A stretch of 64,000 nucleotides of DNA. It comes from Hexactinellida sp. DTS-2022 (Eukaryota > Porifera > Hexactinellida). Position 1 is the stretch's first letter. Every line of letters begins with the position of its first letter. A program made the position numbers and the translations under genes. The stretch covers positions 13,826,001 through 13,890,000 of the forward strand of contig JAPNXP010000002.1 in the NCBI GenBank assembly GCA_028753945.1, written 5' to 3'. Of the stretch, positions 1-11,231 are shown in pieces. The notes below the pieces were generated by a model, which saw only the letters and a list, made by a program, of their open reading frames with translations, was not told the origin of the DNA and searched no databases.

Positions 1-1167
1 ACTCAATGAGATTAATATTTCTCCTCCAAACTTAATTTTGATTTTGTCATTCATAAGTGTCACAATATGACGTTTCAACACCTCCATATATGGCAAAAAT
101 TACAAATTTCGCCGATATCCTTGAAATTTTAAGAGTAGAGTAAGAGTAAGAGTAGAGATTATCTAGTTTTTTCTAGAATTAATATATTGCGGGGGAATAC
201 TAAGACACTTTGGAATCGAATTGGAATGTTAGTAAGTGACTATTGAGACATTAGAACTAAATATACACTTAATTTTCAAAAGCTTCGTTCAAAGAATAAT
301 AAAAATTGATTTAGAAGCTTAGTTTTGATGAAATGTAATGAGTTATCGCGACAAACTCAACTGCATTGTCAATAACATAACTATATCATAAAAAAATAGG
401 AAGTAGAATGAGTAATTTATTATTTGGGATTGAATATGGGAACAGATTGTGTGAAATTTCCCAATAAATTGAAGAAATGTGGACTTTGAATCGAAAACTG
501 TAAAAAAATCGAGGAAAAAAAAGTAAATTCATTGTTAACGCAAGTTGGATAGGTTTCTAAGTAACTCAATATCTTATACTATACAACAACTAGTTAGAAG
601 TTGGGAAGTGCTTCTACAAAAGATTATAGACTATTAGACTATGTTACGGTCAATTAGAAGCCATTTTTAGAAATTCGATACATATTTAGTTACATTTTGA
701 AATTTGAATTTTTTAAAGTGCAGTTATTCTTAGAAATGCCTTCCTAGATACTTGTTATGAATCAAAAGTAGTTATGATGAATCAATAATGACTTACCATT
801 ATAAATTATGTAATCCCAGTCCGGATACCGTTAACAATATACAGTTCTATGAGGTTATGAAGAAAGTTCAAGAAACAAGGAGAAACAAGGAGGCAAAATA
901 ATCCGGAGAGGCAAAAAAACCCGTGGCAAAAAAAACCAATTTCGACTGTACACGATAATTCGATACAAATAGCTGGACGTAAATTTTAAAAATCTCTTTG
1001 ACAAAATGTTTATTGTGCAATACTAAATATTGATATTTCACAAGTTCCTCCATTTGTGAACTTTGCATTATCAATTTGTAAAATGGTATACAATTGCTTG
1101 TACTTAGGTGGCAATACGTAATACACTAAGGCTAAGCAATGATGGTGATTTGCAAGTCAGAGGTCAG

Positions 1168-1585
1168 CAGGGTTGCCAACTTTTTTAAGCCAAAAGCGTG
1201 ATATTTTGTCCTTTTTTGGAAAAGCGTGAGGAATGTAGTACAAAGCGTGAGAAATGATTTTCACCTCATAAGCGGTATGTTTAGGGTTTTATTTAGCCTC
1301 TACCCCCTAAATTTTATGCTATTTGTCTATATTGATAAATATTTGCAGAATTTATACTAAAAACAAAATTTTTAACATGAATAATTATCTATTGTGATGC
1401 AAAATTATAAAATTTACTGATTCAAGACTAAAATGTGATTAAAATATAAGAAATAAATAGTTTCAAAAATTGATGGCACAATTTTACATTTAATAAAAGC
1501 GTGATATTTCGAATGTAAGCGTGAGAACGCTGGATTTTTAAAAAGCGTGAGATTCACGCCTAAAGCGTTAGAATTGGCAACCCTA
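1168..1585. mobile_element. hAT-like MITE with AGCGTGAGA repeat body
   Basis: The ends form an inverted repeat: CAGGGTTGCCAAC on the left and the complement of ATAGGGTTGCCAATTC on the right. The interior holds about seven spaced copies of a unit near AAAAGCGTGAGA, some close to the ends. I cannot see a clean 8-bp target duplication; the flanks share only GTCAG, and the exact right end is uncertain. Confidence 0.6.
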
Positions 1586-1719
1586 TTGTTTGTCAGTATA
1601 ATACTTGTCTATATAAACTCGGTTTTCTTCCTTCCTTCACCGAATCTTACACTCTTAGAGTCTATAACACGATGTCTGATCATCAACGGTCTTTTGAACT
1701 CGTCAAATCAAGTAGGGGA

Positions 1720-2118
1720 CAGAGGCGGATCCAGGGGGGCTGGGCCCCCCTTCGAAACTGCAATTAACCAAAATTGAGGATTAAGAACTTCACCTCAAGT
1801 TTGAATTAGGGTTCCTTATTTAAAAAATTAGCGTTTAAAATTACTTCTGAGTGTACGTATATAAGCAGTGGCGGCGGACGGGGGGGCGAACGTGCGGTCG
1901 CCCCCCCCCAAAAATCCCAAAATATCCCAAGGTTTTTATTGTGTCGAACCTGGTCTCCAAGACCCCCCCCCCAAATAAGCTCCCAGCGCCGCCACTATAT
2001 ATAAGTCAAAAGATTCTGGGGGATAAGTCTGGATAACTCCCCAGATCCCCTTAGAAGTTGCTCGCTACGCTCGCATTATTTCTTGGGCCCCCCTTTTTCA
2101 ACATTTATGGATCCGCTA
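1720..2118. mobile_element. hAT-type MITE (outer element)
   Basis: It begins CAGAGGCGGATCC and ends GGATCCGCTA, with G- and C-rich runs just inside both ends. The flanking 8-mers are gtagggga and gtggggga, a target duplication with one mismatch. It carries no transposase, so it is non-autonomous. A second element (1866-1997) is inserted inside it. Confidence 0.75.
1866..1997. mobile_element. hAT-type MITE nested in the 1720-2118 element
   Basis: A 132-bp element with CAGTGGCGGCG at the left and CGCCGCCACTA at the right, flanked by a perfect 8-bp duplication tatataag (1858-1865 and 1998-2005). The 8-bp duplication and the CAGTGGCG terminus are typical of the hAT superfamily. It is younger than the element it sits in. 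Confidence 0.85.
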
Positions 2119-2945
2119 GTGGGGGAGGATACAACCTAAGAGAAAACGGATTTTCTATGGCAAACAAAGAATAGTAGGAGAAACTATGTATCGTTACGAA
2201 AGCTAATTATCTACCTCAAAGATATCGAAAATATCCACTGAGTCCTGGAGTCTTACTCGTAGCAAAATGGAATATAAACTATTACGAGTGAGAGAGGCTC
2301 TATTTTGACAACTATGATTGAAGAGCGACATGTATAGTTTTGCATCGCTTTTATCTCACCTTCCTCCTTTCAATAAGTGGTACGGCGGAGAATTTTACAG
2401 TATTTGAATGTGGTCCGGTGATGATTAAATCATTAATTGTTTAATTTCGAACAGATAGAGGTGGTACAGCAAAGCTGGCCATCCTGAAAGTGTACGACCC
2501 TCGCCGCACCAGCCGTACCGGGTAGGCCTCCCCTGCTCTTTATATAATATTATAAACCCGTTAGAAGATCCCAAATATACGATTATATAATGTAAAGAAG
2601 GGTAGTCAATTAAGGACTATATAAAATTAGAAATGAACAATAAGTGAAAACTAATGAAATAATAAGTTAACAAGTCTAGACAAATGTACTATGTGTTCTA
2701 CTGGTGGATAATGCTATCTATCCTAATCATGTTAGAGCAGTGCCTGATTGCACGCCTGGCAAACTATCCATGTCTATAAACTGCAAAACACTAAACTAAC
2801 CATTTGGCCTCATATATCAGTAGTACCTATTCAGTTACAAAATTATATGCAGAGTAACATGATAGTATTATAACATAGCAGACATTGAAAAAATTACTGC
2901 CATATTTACTATACACTATTTAGCTGAACCAATAGACAAAATCTA

Positions 2946-4868
2946 ATGGATGGAGCCAACAATGATGACGTAATTATACCATGCGATAATTCCGAAACAA
3001 ATCTGCTCGATTCAACTCACATACACGAAAATGTTTCATCCAGGAAAAACACTTTCAAACCTTGTTTCTTTTTCGGACAAAGAATTCCAACCATACACAG
3101 AGCGGGCTTATACTTGCATATGATTATCATAGGTCTACAATACTTTTTCTTTCTTAATATGAAAGAAATTATGCGTGTTACGCTAGAGAGGACTTTTAAT
3201 CCGTCACTAGAGAATCAGTTTATTTACCCTTTAATAGCTTCTTCTTCGTGTCTATTTATTCCGTTCATTGTGTTCTTCTGTGATCGAAAAATGTTTCCAA
3301 GGTTTTACTTAATTTTTACAACGTTATTAATGGCATTGTTTGCTGGTATTATTCTACTAATTGTAGTCGTATTGGAAACATATGAAAATTTCAAATTATT
3401 TGACAATAAAATGGATAATGACAGTATAGTTGTAGAATGGATTGTATATTCATTCAGTGTGGTGAGTTTGGTGCTATTTGAAATTAGTTTTTCCCTCTCT
3501 TATCCTTTTACGATTACCTTTGGATTAGACCTGCTCGATGGAACGCCGTTAGAAACGTTACTTCTATACTTCCCGTTATTTTATATTGCCAAAAATATAG
3601 GAGGTTCACTTGCATATCTCCTATATGTACGGTGGTTGAAAGAATACTTATATGTACACTGTTCTATAGCAAATTTCGTACTGTTGATAGCTTTAATCTT
3701 GAGTATTATTGGAAGAGTATTGGGATACTTTAAAGACTCCGCTATTGCTGATAACAATTTCTCTTTTTACAATGGTTTAAAATTATTGATTTCTGCGTTT
3801 AAGCTTAGATTTTTCGATAATAAAAAGGCCGATTATAATCGATTAATGTTATACGCGGCTAGGAAGAAGGGATACCCTGATGCGAAATCTCTTGTTGATA
3901 GAACACTAGCCATGACGAGAATTAATTTCATTTTTCTTATTCTGACTCCATTGCTTTCCTCCTACCAAGTTTTATACCAACTTTTCCCTCAGCAATCTAA
4001 TCCTTTGAACTTTTTACCACTACCAGTAACAAAGGAAAAATATACATATTTTTACTGCAGAACAGAATCGTACTTCATTTCCTACTGGTTCGTTAATCCC
4101 TTAACAATCCTCACATCAGTTTTGATTTTTGAATATTTTTTCTATGATATAGTATTTTCCTTGAGAAGCCATATTCCTTGTTGGATACGCTACTTTCCAA
4201 AGAAATCAAAATGCATTCGAGAAAAATGCTTGCTTTCTTTGCGAAACAAACTCCACAAATATTTCACTCTAGTTGATCCCATACTAAAGCGTGTATTTTG
4301 GGGTTTACCGTTTGGTTTATTGAGTGCATTTTGTGCTATTACAGTTGAAATAGGCAGAATTAAATTTCCAGCTCCTTTAAATTGCACAGAAAACCATGTG
4401 TTTTATGCTTCAAAAGTTCCTTTGGTTGCACAAGTCCCTCAATTATTCTTTTCCGGAATCTTGGAGACAATTTCTATCATCGGATTACTGCAGTATGTGT
4501 ACTTTTTATGTAGCAATTATTTTCAGAATTCATTGAAAGGATTCTTTTTCTCTTTATTTTACTTCTATTATGGCGCGGCTGGAGTTGTCTCAAGTATTAT
4601 TAATTTCGCGTTGGTCAACATATGCACATCACATTGTATAAAAGAACAAGAAATTTTTAGTACAAATTCCACTTTAGGTATGTGCTTGATATACAATTCA
4701 CGTTGTGGTTCTTACATACAGCCCAATAGCTGGGCCATATGGGTTATAGTAATAGGAGTATATGTTATCATGATTCCACTGTTTTACATCTTCTCCCATT
4801 ATAAACATTGGAAAAGAATTAAGGAAGAGAGATTATTTGAACAAGAAAGTCAACCAGAATATTTATAA
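2946..4868 (+). CDS. POT/PTR-family (SLC15-like) transporter, divergent
   Basis: A 640-residue polytopic membrane protein in one exon. Family knowledge: POT/SLC15 proteins are proton-coupled importers of di/tripeptides, histidine and peptidomimetics with about 12 membrane helices. What shows it: many hydrophobic segments between about residues 55 and 615, an N-terminal cytosolic stretch, a central charged loop (about 275-320) and, best of all, the C-terminal segment VPQLFFSGILETISIIGLL followed by a small-residue motif (YGAAG), matching the helix 10-11 region of animal SLC15 proteins. The helix-1 ExxERF proton-coupling signature is not present (the helix reads YFFFLNMKEI), so substrate or coupling may differ. 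The ATG at 2946 is the first in frame. No intron is seen. The hAT nest at 4999-6084 lies just downstream. It could instead be a distant MFS relative. Confidence 0.7.
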   Translation: MDGANNDDVIIPCDNSETNLLDSTHIHENVSSRKNTFKPCFFFGQRIPTIHRAGLYLHMIIIGLQYFFFLNMKEIMRVTLERTFNPSLENQFIYPLIASSSCLFIPFIVFFCDRKMFPRFYLIFTTLLMALFAGIILLIVVVLETYENFKLFDNKMDNDSIVVEWIVYSFSVVSLVLFEISFSLSYPFTITFGLDLLDGTPLETLLLYFPLFYIAKNIGGSLAYLLYVRWLKEYLYVHCSIANFVLLIALILSIIGRVLGYFKDSAIADNNFSFYNGLKLLISAFKLRFFDNKKADYNRLMLYAARKKGYPDAKSLVDRTLAMTRINFIFLILTPLLSSYQVLYQLFPQQSNPLNFLPLPVTKEKYTYFYCRTESYFISYWFVNPLTILTSVLIFEYFFYDIVFSLRSHIPCWIRYFPKKSKCIREKCLLSLRNKLHKYFTLVDPILKRVFWGLPFGLLSAFCAITVEIGRIKFPAPLNCTENHVFYASKVPLVAQVPQLFFSGILETISIIGLLQYVYFLCSNYFQNSLKGFFFSLFYFYYGAAGVVSSIINFALVNICTSHCIKEQEIFSTNSTLGMCLIYNSRCGSYIQPNSWAIWVIVIGVYVIMIPLFYIFSHYKHWKRIKEERLFEQESQPEYL

Positions 4869-5118
4869 TATCGAACTAAAGCAAGCTTCTAAATATGGAG
4901 GATACCACACCCCAATATGAATTTATAGAATTTATTTATTTTTGAATTTATTTATCCTTATAATATGTACGGTTAAGTATAATATTTGTACTTTCAGACA
5001 GGCGCGGCGCCAGAGGGGGGGCAGGGGGGGCAGAATTTAATGCATTCTCAAGTTAAAATCTATGTGATAACTTCACCCAGGCCAATCCCTAGACTCTTTC
5101 CCCTGGACACACGTCGAA

Positions 5119-5434
5119 CAGGGTTTTACCTAGGATTTTCGTGGCTGGCACTTTATTATGGATGTAGAAATTTTCCGGCACCCTAAAGGTATTAGCCATA
5201 TACATAGTCAGTAGAATTCAATGATACGGCATTATTTAAGGAGGTAAATTGCTAAGGTGCACAAACAGTTGTTTATTCAACCATTTCTGGACCAGAAAAT
5301 CTGGCTATACACCCGGCACCTAATTAAGTGCCAACCCGGCACCTAAATCGAATCGAAATTCACGCACTTTCTCACCACAACTGATGCCTGGCCGGCACTT
5401 AAAAGTGCCGGCCAGGCACCTAGATAAACCCCTG
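5119..5434. mobile_element. hAT-type MITE nested in the 4999-6084 element
   Basis: 316 bp, with CAGGGTTTTACCTAGG at the left and CCTAGATAAACCCCTG at the right, flanked by perfect 8-bp duplications acgtcgaa (5111-5118 and 5435-5442). Internal motifs GTGCCGGCCAGGCAC recur. The right end of a related copy is seen at 37752-37793. Confidence 0.85.
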
Positions 5435-5707
5435 ACGTCGAATGTATAAACATTTTAGCTCGCTCGCTACGCTATCTCGATTTTCATCAAAACACATATT
5501 TTCACCGTATAGCTCGAAAAGTAGCATAGCCGCACCCCAAAGTTGCATATAAAATTTATTAACACTATTTGTGATAATTATTTCCTCCAAGAATAACATT
5601 ATTTGTAATACAATGCTTATTTAGTAACGGGAATATAAGCAAATATAATTTCAAAAAAATTAATGGATTTTCGAATAATTTGCAAGCATTAAAAGATAAT
5701 CATAGCT

Positions 5708-5986
5708 CATAGACGTCGGAGCTGCAGTGGCTGGGGCGGCCATGGCCGCCCCACTTTTTGTTAAAATTAAAAAAATACAGCATATTGGCTGAGGTTGTCC
5801 TCGGCCATCCTCAGATTAATTTCTACTCTTCGTCGAACCACTTTCTTAGGAACAAATAATATACTTATGACGAAAAGTGGAGCGGCCTAGCGGTCACCCA
5901 TTGACAAGCCCGTTTTGGTCGCTCACTAACTCTGTTAAAATTAAATTATGGCCACCCCACTTTTATTTTGCTTCCGACGCCTCTGT
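5708..5986. mobile_element. hAT-like MITE, CATAGRCGTCGGA family, nested
   Basis: Left end CATAGACGTCGGA, right end TCCGACGCCTCTG, with only tagct (5 bp) shared directly outside both ends. GGCGGCCATGG-type GC motifs sit inside both termini. It belongs with the other CATAGGCG(T/C)CG-ended elements in this window (6244, 50298, 56123). Confidence 0.6.
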
Positions 5987-6243
5987 AGCTCCATTGTTTT
6001 CAAATAAATTCTGACAGATGGAATAGCTGCCCCCCTGAAAAATTGGTCTGCCCCCCCAGTTCGAAAAACCTGGCGCAGCGCATGCTTTCAGATAGTTTTG
6101 TAACAGTAACTTAATAACAGTAGTAGATTAAAATATGTCTGTTTGGGGAAATAAATGGAAGCAAACCGAATTAATCACTAACGAGGCTTGGGATAAATAT
6201 TCTACGAGTCCTTGGAACTATCCGTGAAACAGAAGGTCATAAC

Positions 6244-6323
6244 CATAGGCGTCGTAAATGCAAAATCCATCCTTCGGGCCGCCCGGACATATCCGGGCAC
6301 CCGGGCGGGTTACGACGCCTATG
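6244..6323. mobile_element. 80-bp hAT MITE
   Basis: A tiny complete element: CATAGGCGTCGTAA at the left and TTACGACGCCTATG at the right, perfect 14-bp inverted termini, flanked by perfect 8-bp duplications gtcataac (6236-6243 and 6324-6331). The interior is GC-rich and partly palindromic (CCGGGC / GCCCGG). One of the shortest apparently complete hAT MITEs one could expect. Confidence 0.88.
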
Positions 6324-6341
6324 GTCATAACCTCTGGTAAA

Positions 6342-6467
6342 CAATACATTTTCTAGGCCTAACTTCAATAATTTTTGAGATAATAAGATAATTTGCACTT
6401 AATTCCTTATTAGGTAATACACTCATTATCTCAAAAATTATTGAAGTTAGGCCTAGAAAATGTATTG
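6342..6467. repeat. Perfect 43-bp inverted repeat
   Basis: Positions 6342-6384 are exactly complementary to 6425-6467, with a 40-nt AT-rich spacer. The arms begin CAATACATTTTCTAGGCC. The perfect match suggests a recent origin or gene conversion. I see no clear target duplication. Confidence 0.85.
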
Positions 6468-6948
6468 TCAATGAATAGGAAGTTACCAATTGCGGATTGA
6501 TCATTACTAGGATAGTTTACATAAAATAGATAATTTTTGAGTTATGGCACATTTTAAGAAATATACATATTCATGGCAACCGAGGAATGTGTCAACATTC
6601 CATTTATAATTTCAATATATTTCTTTTAACAAGTCCTGGGCATCATTATGTTCAAATCTTAAACATTTATAATGCGTCTAACTATGTTAAAAGCAGGCTA
6701 TAAAAACACCATAATACCCACCAAAAATAGCGATTACGTAATCAAATGATGACATAGCTCAATTCTGAAGGATGCTATGTATACCTTGATATCATGTTCC
6801 TATATAGTTATAGAACATTTATGAGGTCTATCACTACTAGTTATTTAGATAACGATAAATAACCTATTTATCAATAGCCTTCCTTTAATCCATGGTCCAG
6901 TTTCACAAAGTTGGTGCACAGGCCTTATATAACGTAGGTCACGGTTTA

Positions 6949-7316
6949 ACTTATTATAGGAAATTAACTCCTTGAGCGTTAATTTTCATGACCTTAAATT
7001 CCTTGAGCGTTAATTTCCAGGGCCTCAATTATCAGCACAGTTAGACAATGGATATGTAAAATTGCAAGTTACACATTCTCCGATATCCAAATGGGCATGA
7101 CATGATACCATGTCTATCAAGTAAGATTGGAAGCCTATTTTTGATTTATAAGATAATATAAAGCAATAATATTTAATATTTTGGCGAATGCTTATTCGCG
7201 TTAATTTCGTGCATCTAAAAATGTTCTTCCCTCAATCGCGTTAATTTCATGTATTTGAAAAATGTTTTGCTCCAAATCGCGTTAATTTAATGGAGAGTTA
7301 ATTTCCTATAATAAGG
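6949..7316. mobile_element. TA-flanked MITE, CCTTATTATAGG family, full copy
   Basis: Ends ACTTATTATAGGAAATTAAC and, in reverse, CCTTATTATAGGAAATTAAC, with TA directly outside both ends. GCGTTAATTTC motifs are repeated inside both termini. Length 368 bp, almost the same as the copy at 8527-8895. TA duplication suggests the Tc1/mariner superfamily. Confidence 0.75.
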
Positions 7317-8120
7317 TATTTAATTTCCTCTCTTGCTTATTATAATTATAAACTCTTAATTAATCAGTGATGTAATTAACATTAAAGTTTCTGATAGTTC
7401 GAGGGAAAGGTCAATTAAATCTTTAGTACCCCATAAGGCAGCGGTTTTCAAGCTGGGAGTAGCGAAACGGATAAATTTATTGATTAAAATTATTCGAAAT
7501 ACAATATTTACATCATGAATTGTGAAAAAAAATATCAAACTAACACTTTACAATGTCGAATTTATATTTTTATGAAGATGTTACAATTCAGGTTGTAGAA
7601 AATTTCATCCCAGGGTGACATATCCATGATATAATATTTAGAAGTATCGCATTTTGTGTCAAAGTTTATTAAGACAGTTGTTTACAGTTAATATGTACTA
7701 CAACATTTGTTTGACAATTGTGTTGTGTTGTACAGAGACATTAGTATACTGAAAGATTTGTGTCCAAGTCTAGTCTAATTAGTTAATGTGATTTAATTCG
7801 AGCATAAATTAATTACTACCTCCGGCTATAATTTCCTTAGTGTTTCTTATGATCGGGAAAAGGGGAAAAGGTACTTAACTGCTTATCTACTAGCTTTGTT
7901 CAGTGTATTAATGCATATAACAGTAAATCTTTTTACTATCTATTGTCAGAGATGAGAATCAAAATTAGAATTAAAATTTAATACAAATCACACGAGCATA
8001 ATTTAGCAGCCTATAGCTACAAGCCTACAACTAATGAGTAAACTCAAGTTCAGAATCTATCCTATCTCTAACTTAACAGTAAAACTAATTAAGAACATGA
8101 CACACTAATTAGAAAATCCT

Positions 8121-11100
8121 TTAAAGAGTGAGGTAGCTTGCTTGTTCGCAAACACCACACGTGTTTGCAAATGGCTTGATCTTGAAGTTTCCACCAATCC
8201 CCCAGCCACTTCCATAACTATTTTTCACCCAGAAATAATCCTCAGGTTCATAATATGCTACGACCAACACTGCATGGTTTAAGTTGGAATTATTACAACT
8301 TGATTCGCTGTAAATTCCTTCTTTATAGAATCTGAAAGAATTTTGTGAGGCATCCATCGCAACTGATATAGGGCCGAAAGTATGCAAAGCGGTTAGCAAA
8401 GAATAGCAAGAGCCCGGAGGTAAAAATGTGTAGGTGATAACAGGCCCAGCAATAGCTTTATTCGCATCATATCTGCAAGAGCCGCTCTATGAAAATGAAA
8501 ATTTATAGTTATAAAGATGCTAACTACTTTATTATAGGAAATTAACGCGCCATGAAATTAACGCAAATTTCTCCAAATCGCGTTAATTTCCTTCGCGATA
8601 CTTTCATGGAGCGTTAATTTCCATGACCTTAATTTCCTATAAATTTATACTATTTAGCAAAATTATACAATGGATGGACAAACTTCCGAGCTACATATTT
8701 TCAGATGTGCAACTAGGTTGAGAGGATATACTATCAAATAGATTTGAAGCATATTTGGCACAATAAATAGTATTTAATCAGGAGATTAATAATCCTGAAA
8801 TTTTTTCTAAAATTTATTCGCGTTAATTTCATGTTTTGAAATGTTGAGCTCCAATTCGCGTTAATTTCATGGCGCGTTAATTTCCTATAATAAGGTAACT
8901 AACTAAGAATTTTTTCCTTTTCCATACTAAATACCGAATTTTTCCAGTATTCGGAACAACCGCTAAATAGAGACAAATCTTTAACTGTTTTGTTAAAATA
9001 TACTAGCCACGATAAAAGTAAATCTGATAATCTGCCTGTAACCTTTTTGACCCAATTATTCGGGTCATTTAATGCAATGTACAAAGCAATTTTGTCTATA
9101 TTTTTATAAGGAAGAGATATAATAATAAAACTTCAATTTATTTATCCAGTTTTGTTATTTTCATTTATAAATAGGTTATATCAAATAACTTTGATTTTGT
9201 TTTAAACTAAAACTAATTTCTTCGGTTAAATGTTTGGATTTTTAATAAAAAGCACACAAATTAGCTCACTTGTCCTTCATAAGGGTAGGCACTTTGTCTT
9301 TCTTCACGATAATATCTCCAGTAGTTGTAAGCATTTTGAACTGTTCCACCATAACAACCGTTATTACCAAATCCTTTTGAGCAGTCAAGTAATTCTTGTT
9401 CAGATAATACCTCAAATCCTCCATTGTGTATAGCATACTGGCCTTCTAAACAACCTACTGCACTAAATGCCCATCCACATGAACAACTTTCCTAAAGTAA
9501 AAATATTTACAGTCAACTCTGCTTAATCGCGTAACTTTGGTCCAAGGATAGTTCGACTCGTTTAAGCGGAGAACCTAATTCACCGAAATTATAGTATTTT
9601 GAGGATATAACTATTAATAAAACGTATACTAGTACTAGAATACTAATAGATACATGTATCTATACTACATAAATGAAATAAATACTTTTGTAGAAGTGAC
9701 TTTACACAAATGGCAGAATTATCACCCGGTTAATTGGAATCTTGTATTTTTTAAGCGAATATCAAGTCAATCAACCCACAATAATCAGATTTAGACTCAA
9801 ATTTCATAACCCGATTAACCGAAACTTGACCCAATCAACCGATTTTTTTGTATTAGCTTCCATTGGCATAAATCTGTTCAATTCGGCTATTTGGATCACT
9901 TCGAATAGATTAACAAAACCCTTTTAATAACAGTAGGCTCTCGTTAATTCGGACACTAGAACCGTCGAAATTCGTTCGTATTTTCCGGTATTCGAGTTAA
10001 TTGGAGTCATTTGGATGCATTTGCTAGGTGATTTAAAACTTGTTCATCTTAACCAATATTTTTTCTTACCGTTTATATTAACGAGAGTATAGTGTAGTAC
10101 CAAAATTGCTATATTTTGTTACAAATTATAGATTTATAAATATAATAGCATAATGGGATGGAATCTAAAAATATTCTATTCTATTGAGGTTGGAGCTCAA
10201 AACTTTACTTTAGATGCTGGAAAAATCGTCAAGGGATTAATGTTCCCCGAACAGTTATTACTGGACTCGCCCCTGATGTGCAGTACAAGCATGTATTAAA
10301 ATTCAATAATATGTGCGTATGTGCGTTTGTAAAGTGTCTAGTCTGTGAATGTGATGATGTATTTAGTGTTTCAAAGTCCATGATTATATTTAGCAGTGTA
10401 ACAAATGATTATAAGCACAAAATTTCCAGAATTGTGTGTTTAGGAGTAAGAATTTTGAAGCATTCCCTATATGGACAATGTAAAAGGAGCTTAACTGGGT
10501 ATATATTAGAGTGTTTGCAGAATAATTAAATGCACGATATGTTGTACAAGACATAAAATAATTTACCTATACTAAAAATACTGCATTATATTAACTAGTT
10601 ATACGGTAACCAGCCAGATTTTCATTTTTCCTATGAAATGAGATACGATAGAATCCAAGTTCAAATATTTATTAATTTATCAGTAAAACTAGCCATCTAC
10701 ATTGTAGAATCGATTTTTTGTTGTATTCTACCAAACTTACCTGATCCTTAATAGCTCCTACTGCTCCTAAGGACCTCCAATCAATGCTAGAAACTGATTC
10801 ATTCATTGATTTTGGAAGCTCATCATAGTTAGTAGTCTCCAAGGAGTTAGGACTAATGTTAGTTAAAAACATTTCTTTGTACTCAGAGTTAGTCTAAAAA
10901 TCAGAAAAATTATGATCCTTTATTGTTAATTATACGTACATATAATTTTTAAAATTTTAGTGGAACTCACTAGGTCTGCAAATTGGTTTACTGCCAGTGT
11001 AAATGAATGTTCCTCTTTGTTAAATGCCTCGATATAGATCAAGTTCTCAATGAAGATCTTTTTCCTAGCTAATTCCTCCCCGATTGATCCATACTTTTTG

Positions 11101-11231
11101 TTTTGCTCGTATTTCCACTCATTCCACTCATTATCATAATAATTTACAATATTATCTTTAGCATTGGAAACTATATTTGCACAGACAATTGAAAATAAAA
11201 TGAATAATGTTGAGTACATCAAATAAGCCAT
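8121..11231 (-). CDS. Cathepsin L-like papain-family protein, catalytic Cys replaced by Gly
   Basis: Four exons read on the minus strand: 11231-10971, 10893-10741, 9491-9270, 8486-8121. All joins are phase 0 with GTGAGT, GTAAGT and GTGAGC donors, giving a 333-residue protein, the usual cathepsin L length. Residues 1 to about 20 look like a signal peptide; about 30-95 form an I29 inhibitor prodomain (ending NQFADLTNSEYKEMF); the mature domain starts near SIDWRSLG. Expected lysosomal or secreted C1A protease. The oxyanion Gln is present (KDQ, residue 138), as are His283 (NHAVLVV) and Asn301 (WVKNSYGSGWG). The active-site stretch, however, reads ESCSCGWAFS instead of GQCGSCWAFS. The residue before Trp (papain Cys25) is Gly144 and a Cys sits one place earlier. 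Probably a pseudoenzyme or altered enzyme. Intron 3 contains a MITE and intron 2 pogo-like scraps. Confidence 0.85.
8527..8895. mobile_element. TA-flanked MITE, CCTTATTATAGG family, in cathepsin intron 3
   Basis: 369 bp with inverted ends near CYTTATTATAGGAAATTAACGC and TA outside both ends. It shares both ends and internal GCGTTAATTTCATG motifs with the 6949-7316 copy. It lies wholly within intron 3 of the cathepsin-like gene, so it should not disturb the protein. Confidence 0.78.
9492..10740. other. Cathepsin intron 2 with pogo-like scraps
   Basis: This long intron contains stretches such as GTCAACTCTGCTTAATCG (about 9513) and CAGTAGGCTCTCGTTAATTC (about 9943), which match the ends of pogo/Tigger-like MITEs elsewhere in the window. 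I could not pair them into one clean element. No exon is visible. Confidence 0.5.

Larger units (their letters stand above)
1..2945. other. Intergenic region with transposon debris
   Basis: I see no convincing gene here. It is AT-rich DNA holding a CAGGGTTG-type repeat-filled element (1168-1585), a hAT-type element with a second one nested in it (1720-2118), and a GC-richer block near 2455-2530 that I cannot assign. Short ORFs here are interrupted or lie inside the elements. Confidence 0.7.
4999..6084. mobile_element. hAT-type element, 1.1 kb, with two nested insertions
   Basis: Starts CAGGCGCGGCGCCAG and ends CTGGCGCAGCGCATG, flanked by a perfect 8-bp duplication ctttcaga (4991-4998 and 6085-6092). 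GGGGGGG / CCCCCCC runs lie just inside both ends. The body contains two further elements (5119-5434 and 5708-5986) and no transposase ORF. Non-autonomous hAT. Confidence 0.85.

Noticed and set aside
8899-9084. 61-codon minus-strand ORF inside the cathepsin gene as an extra exon
   Set aside because: Exons 3 and 4 join perfectly in phase and in homology without it; it has no papain-family similarity.
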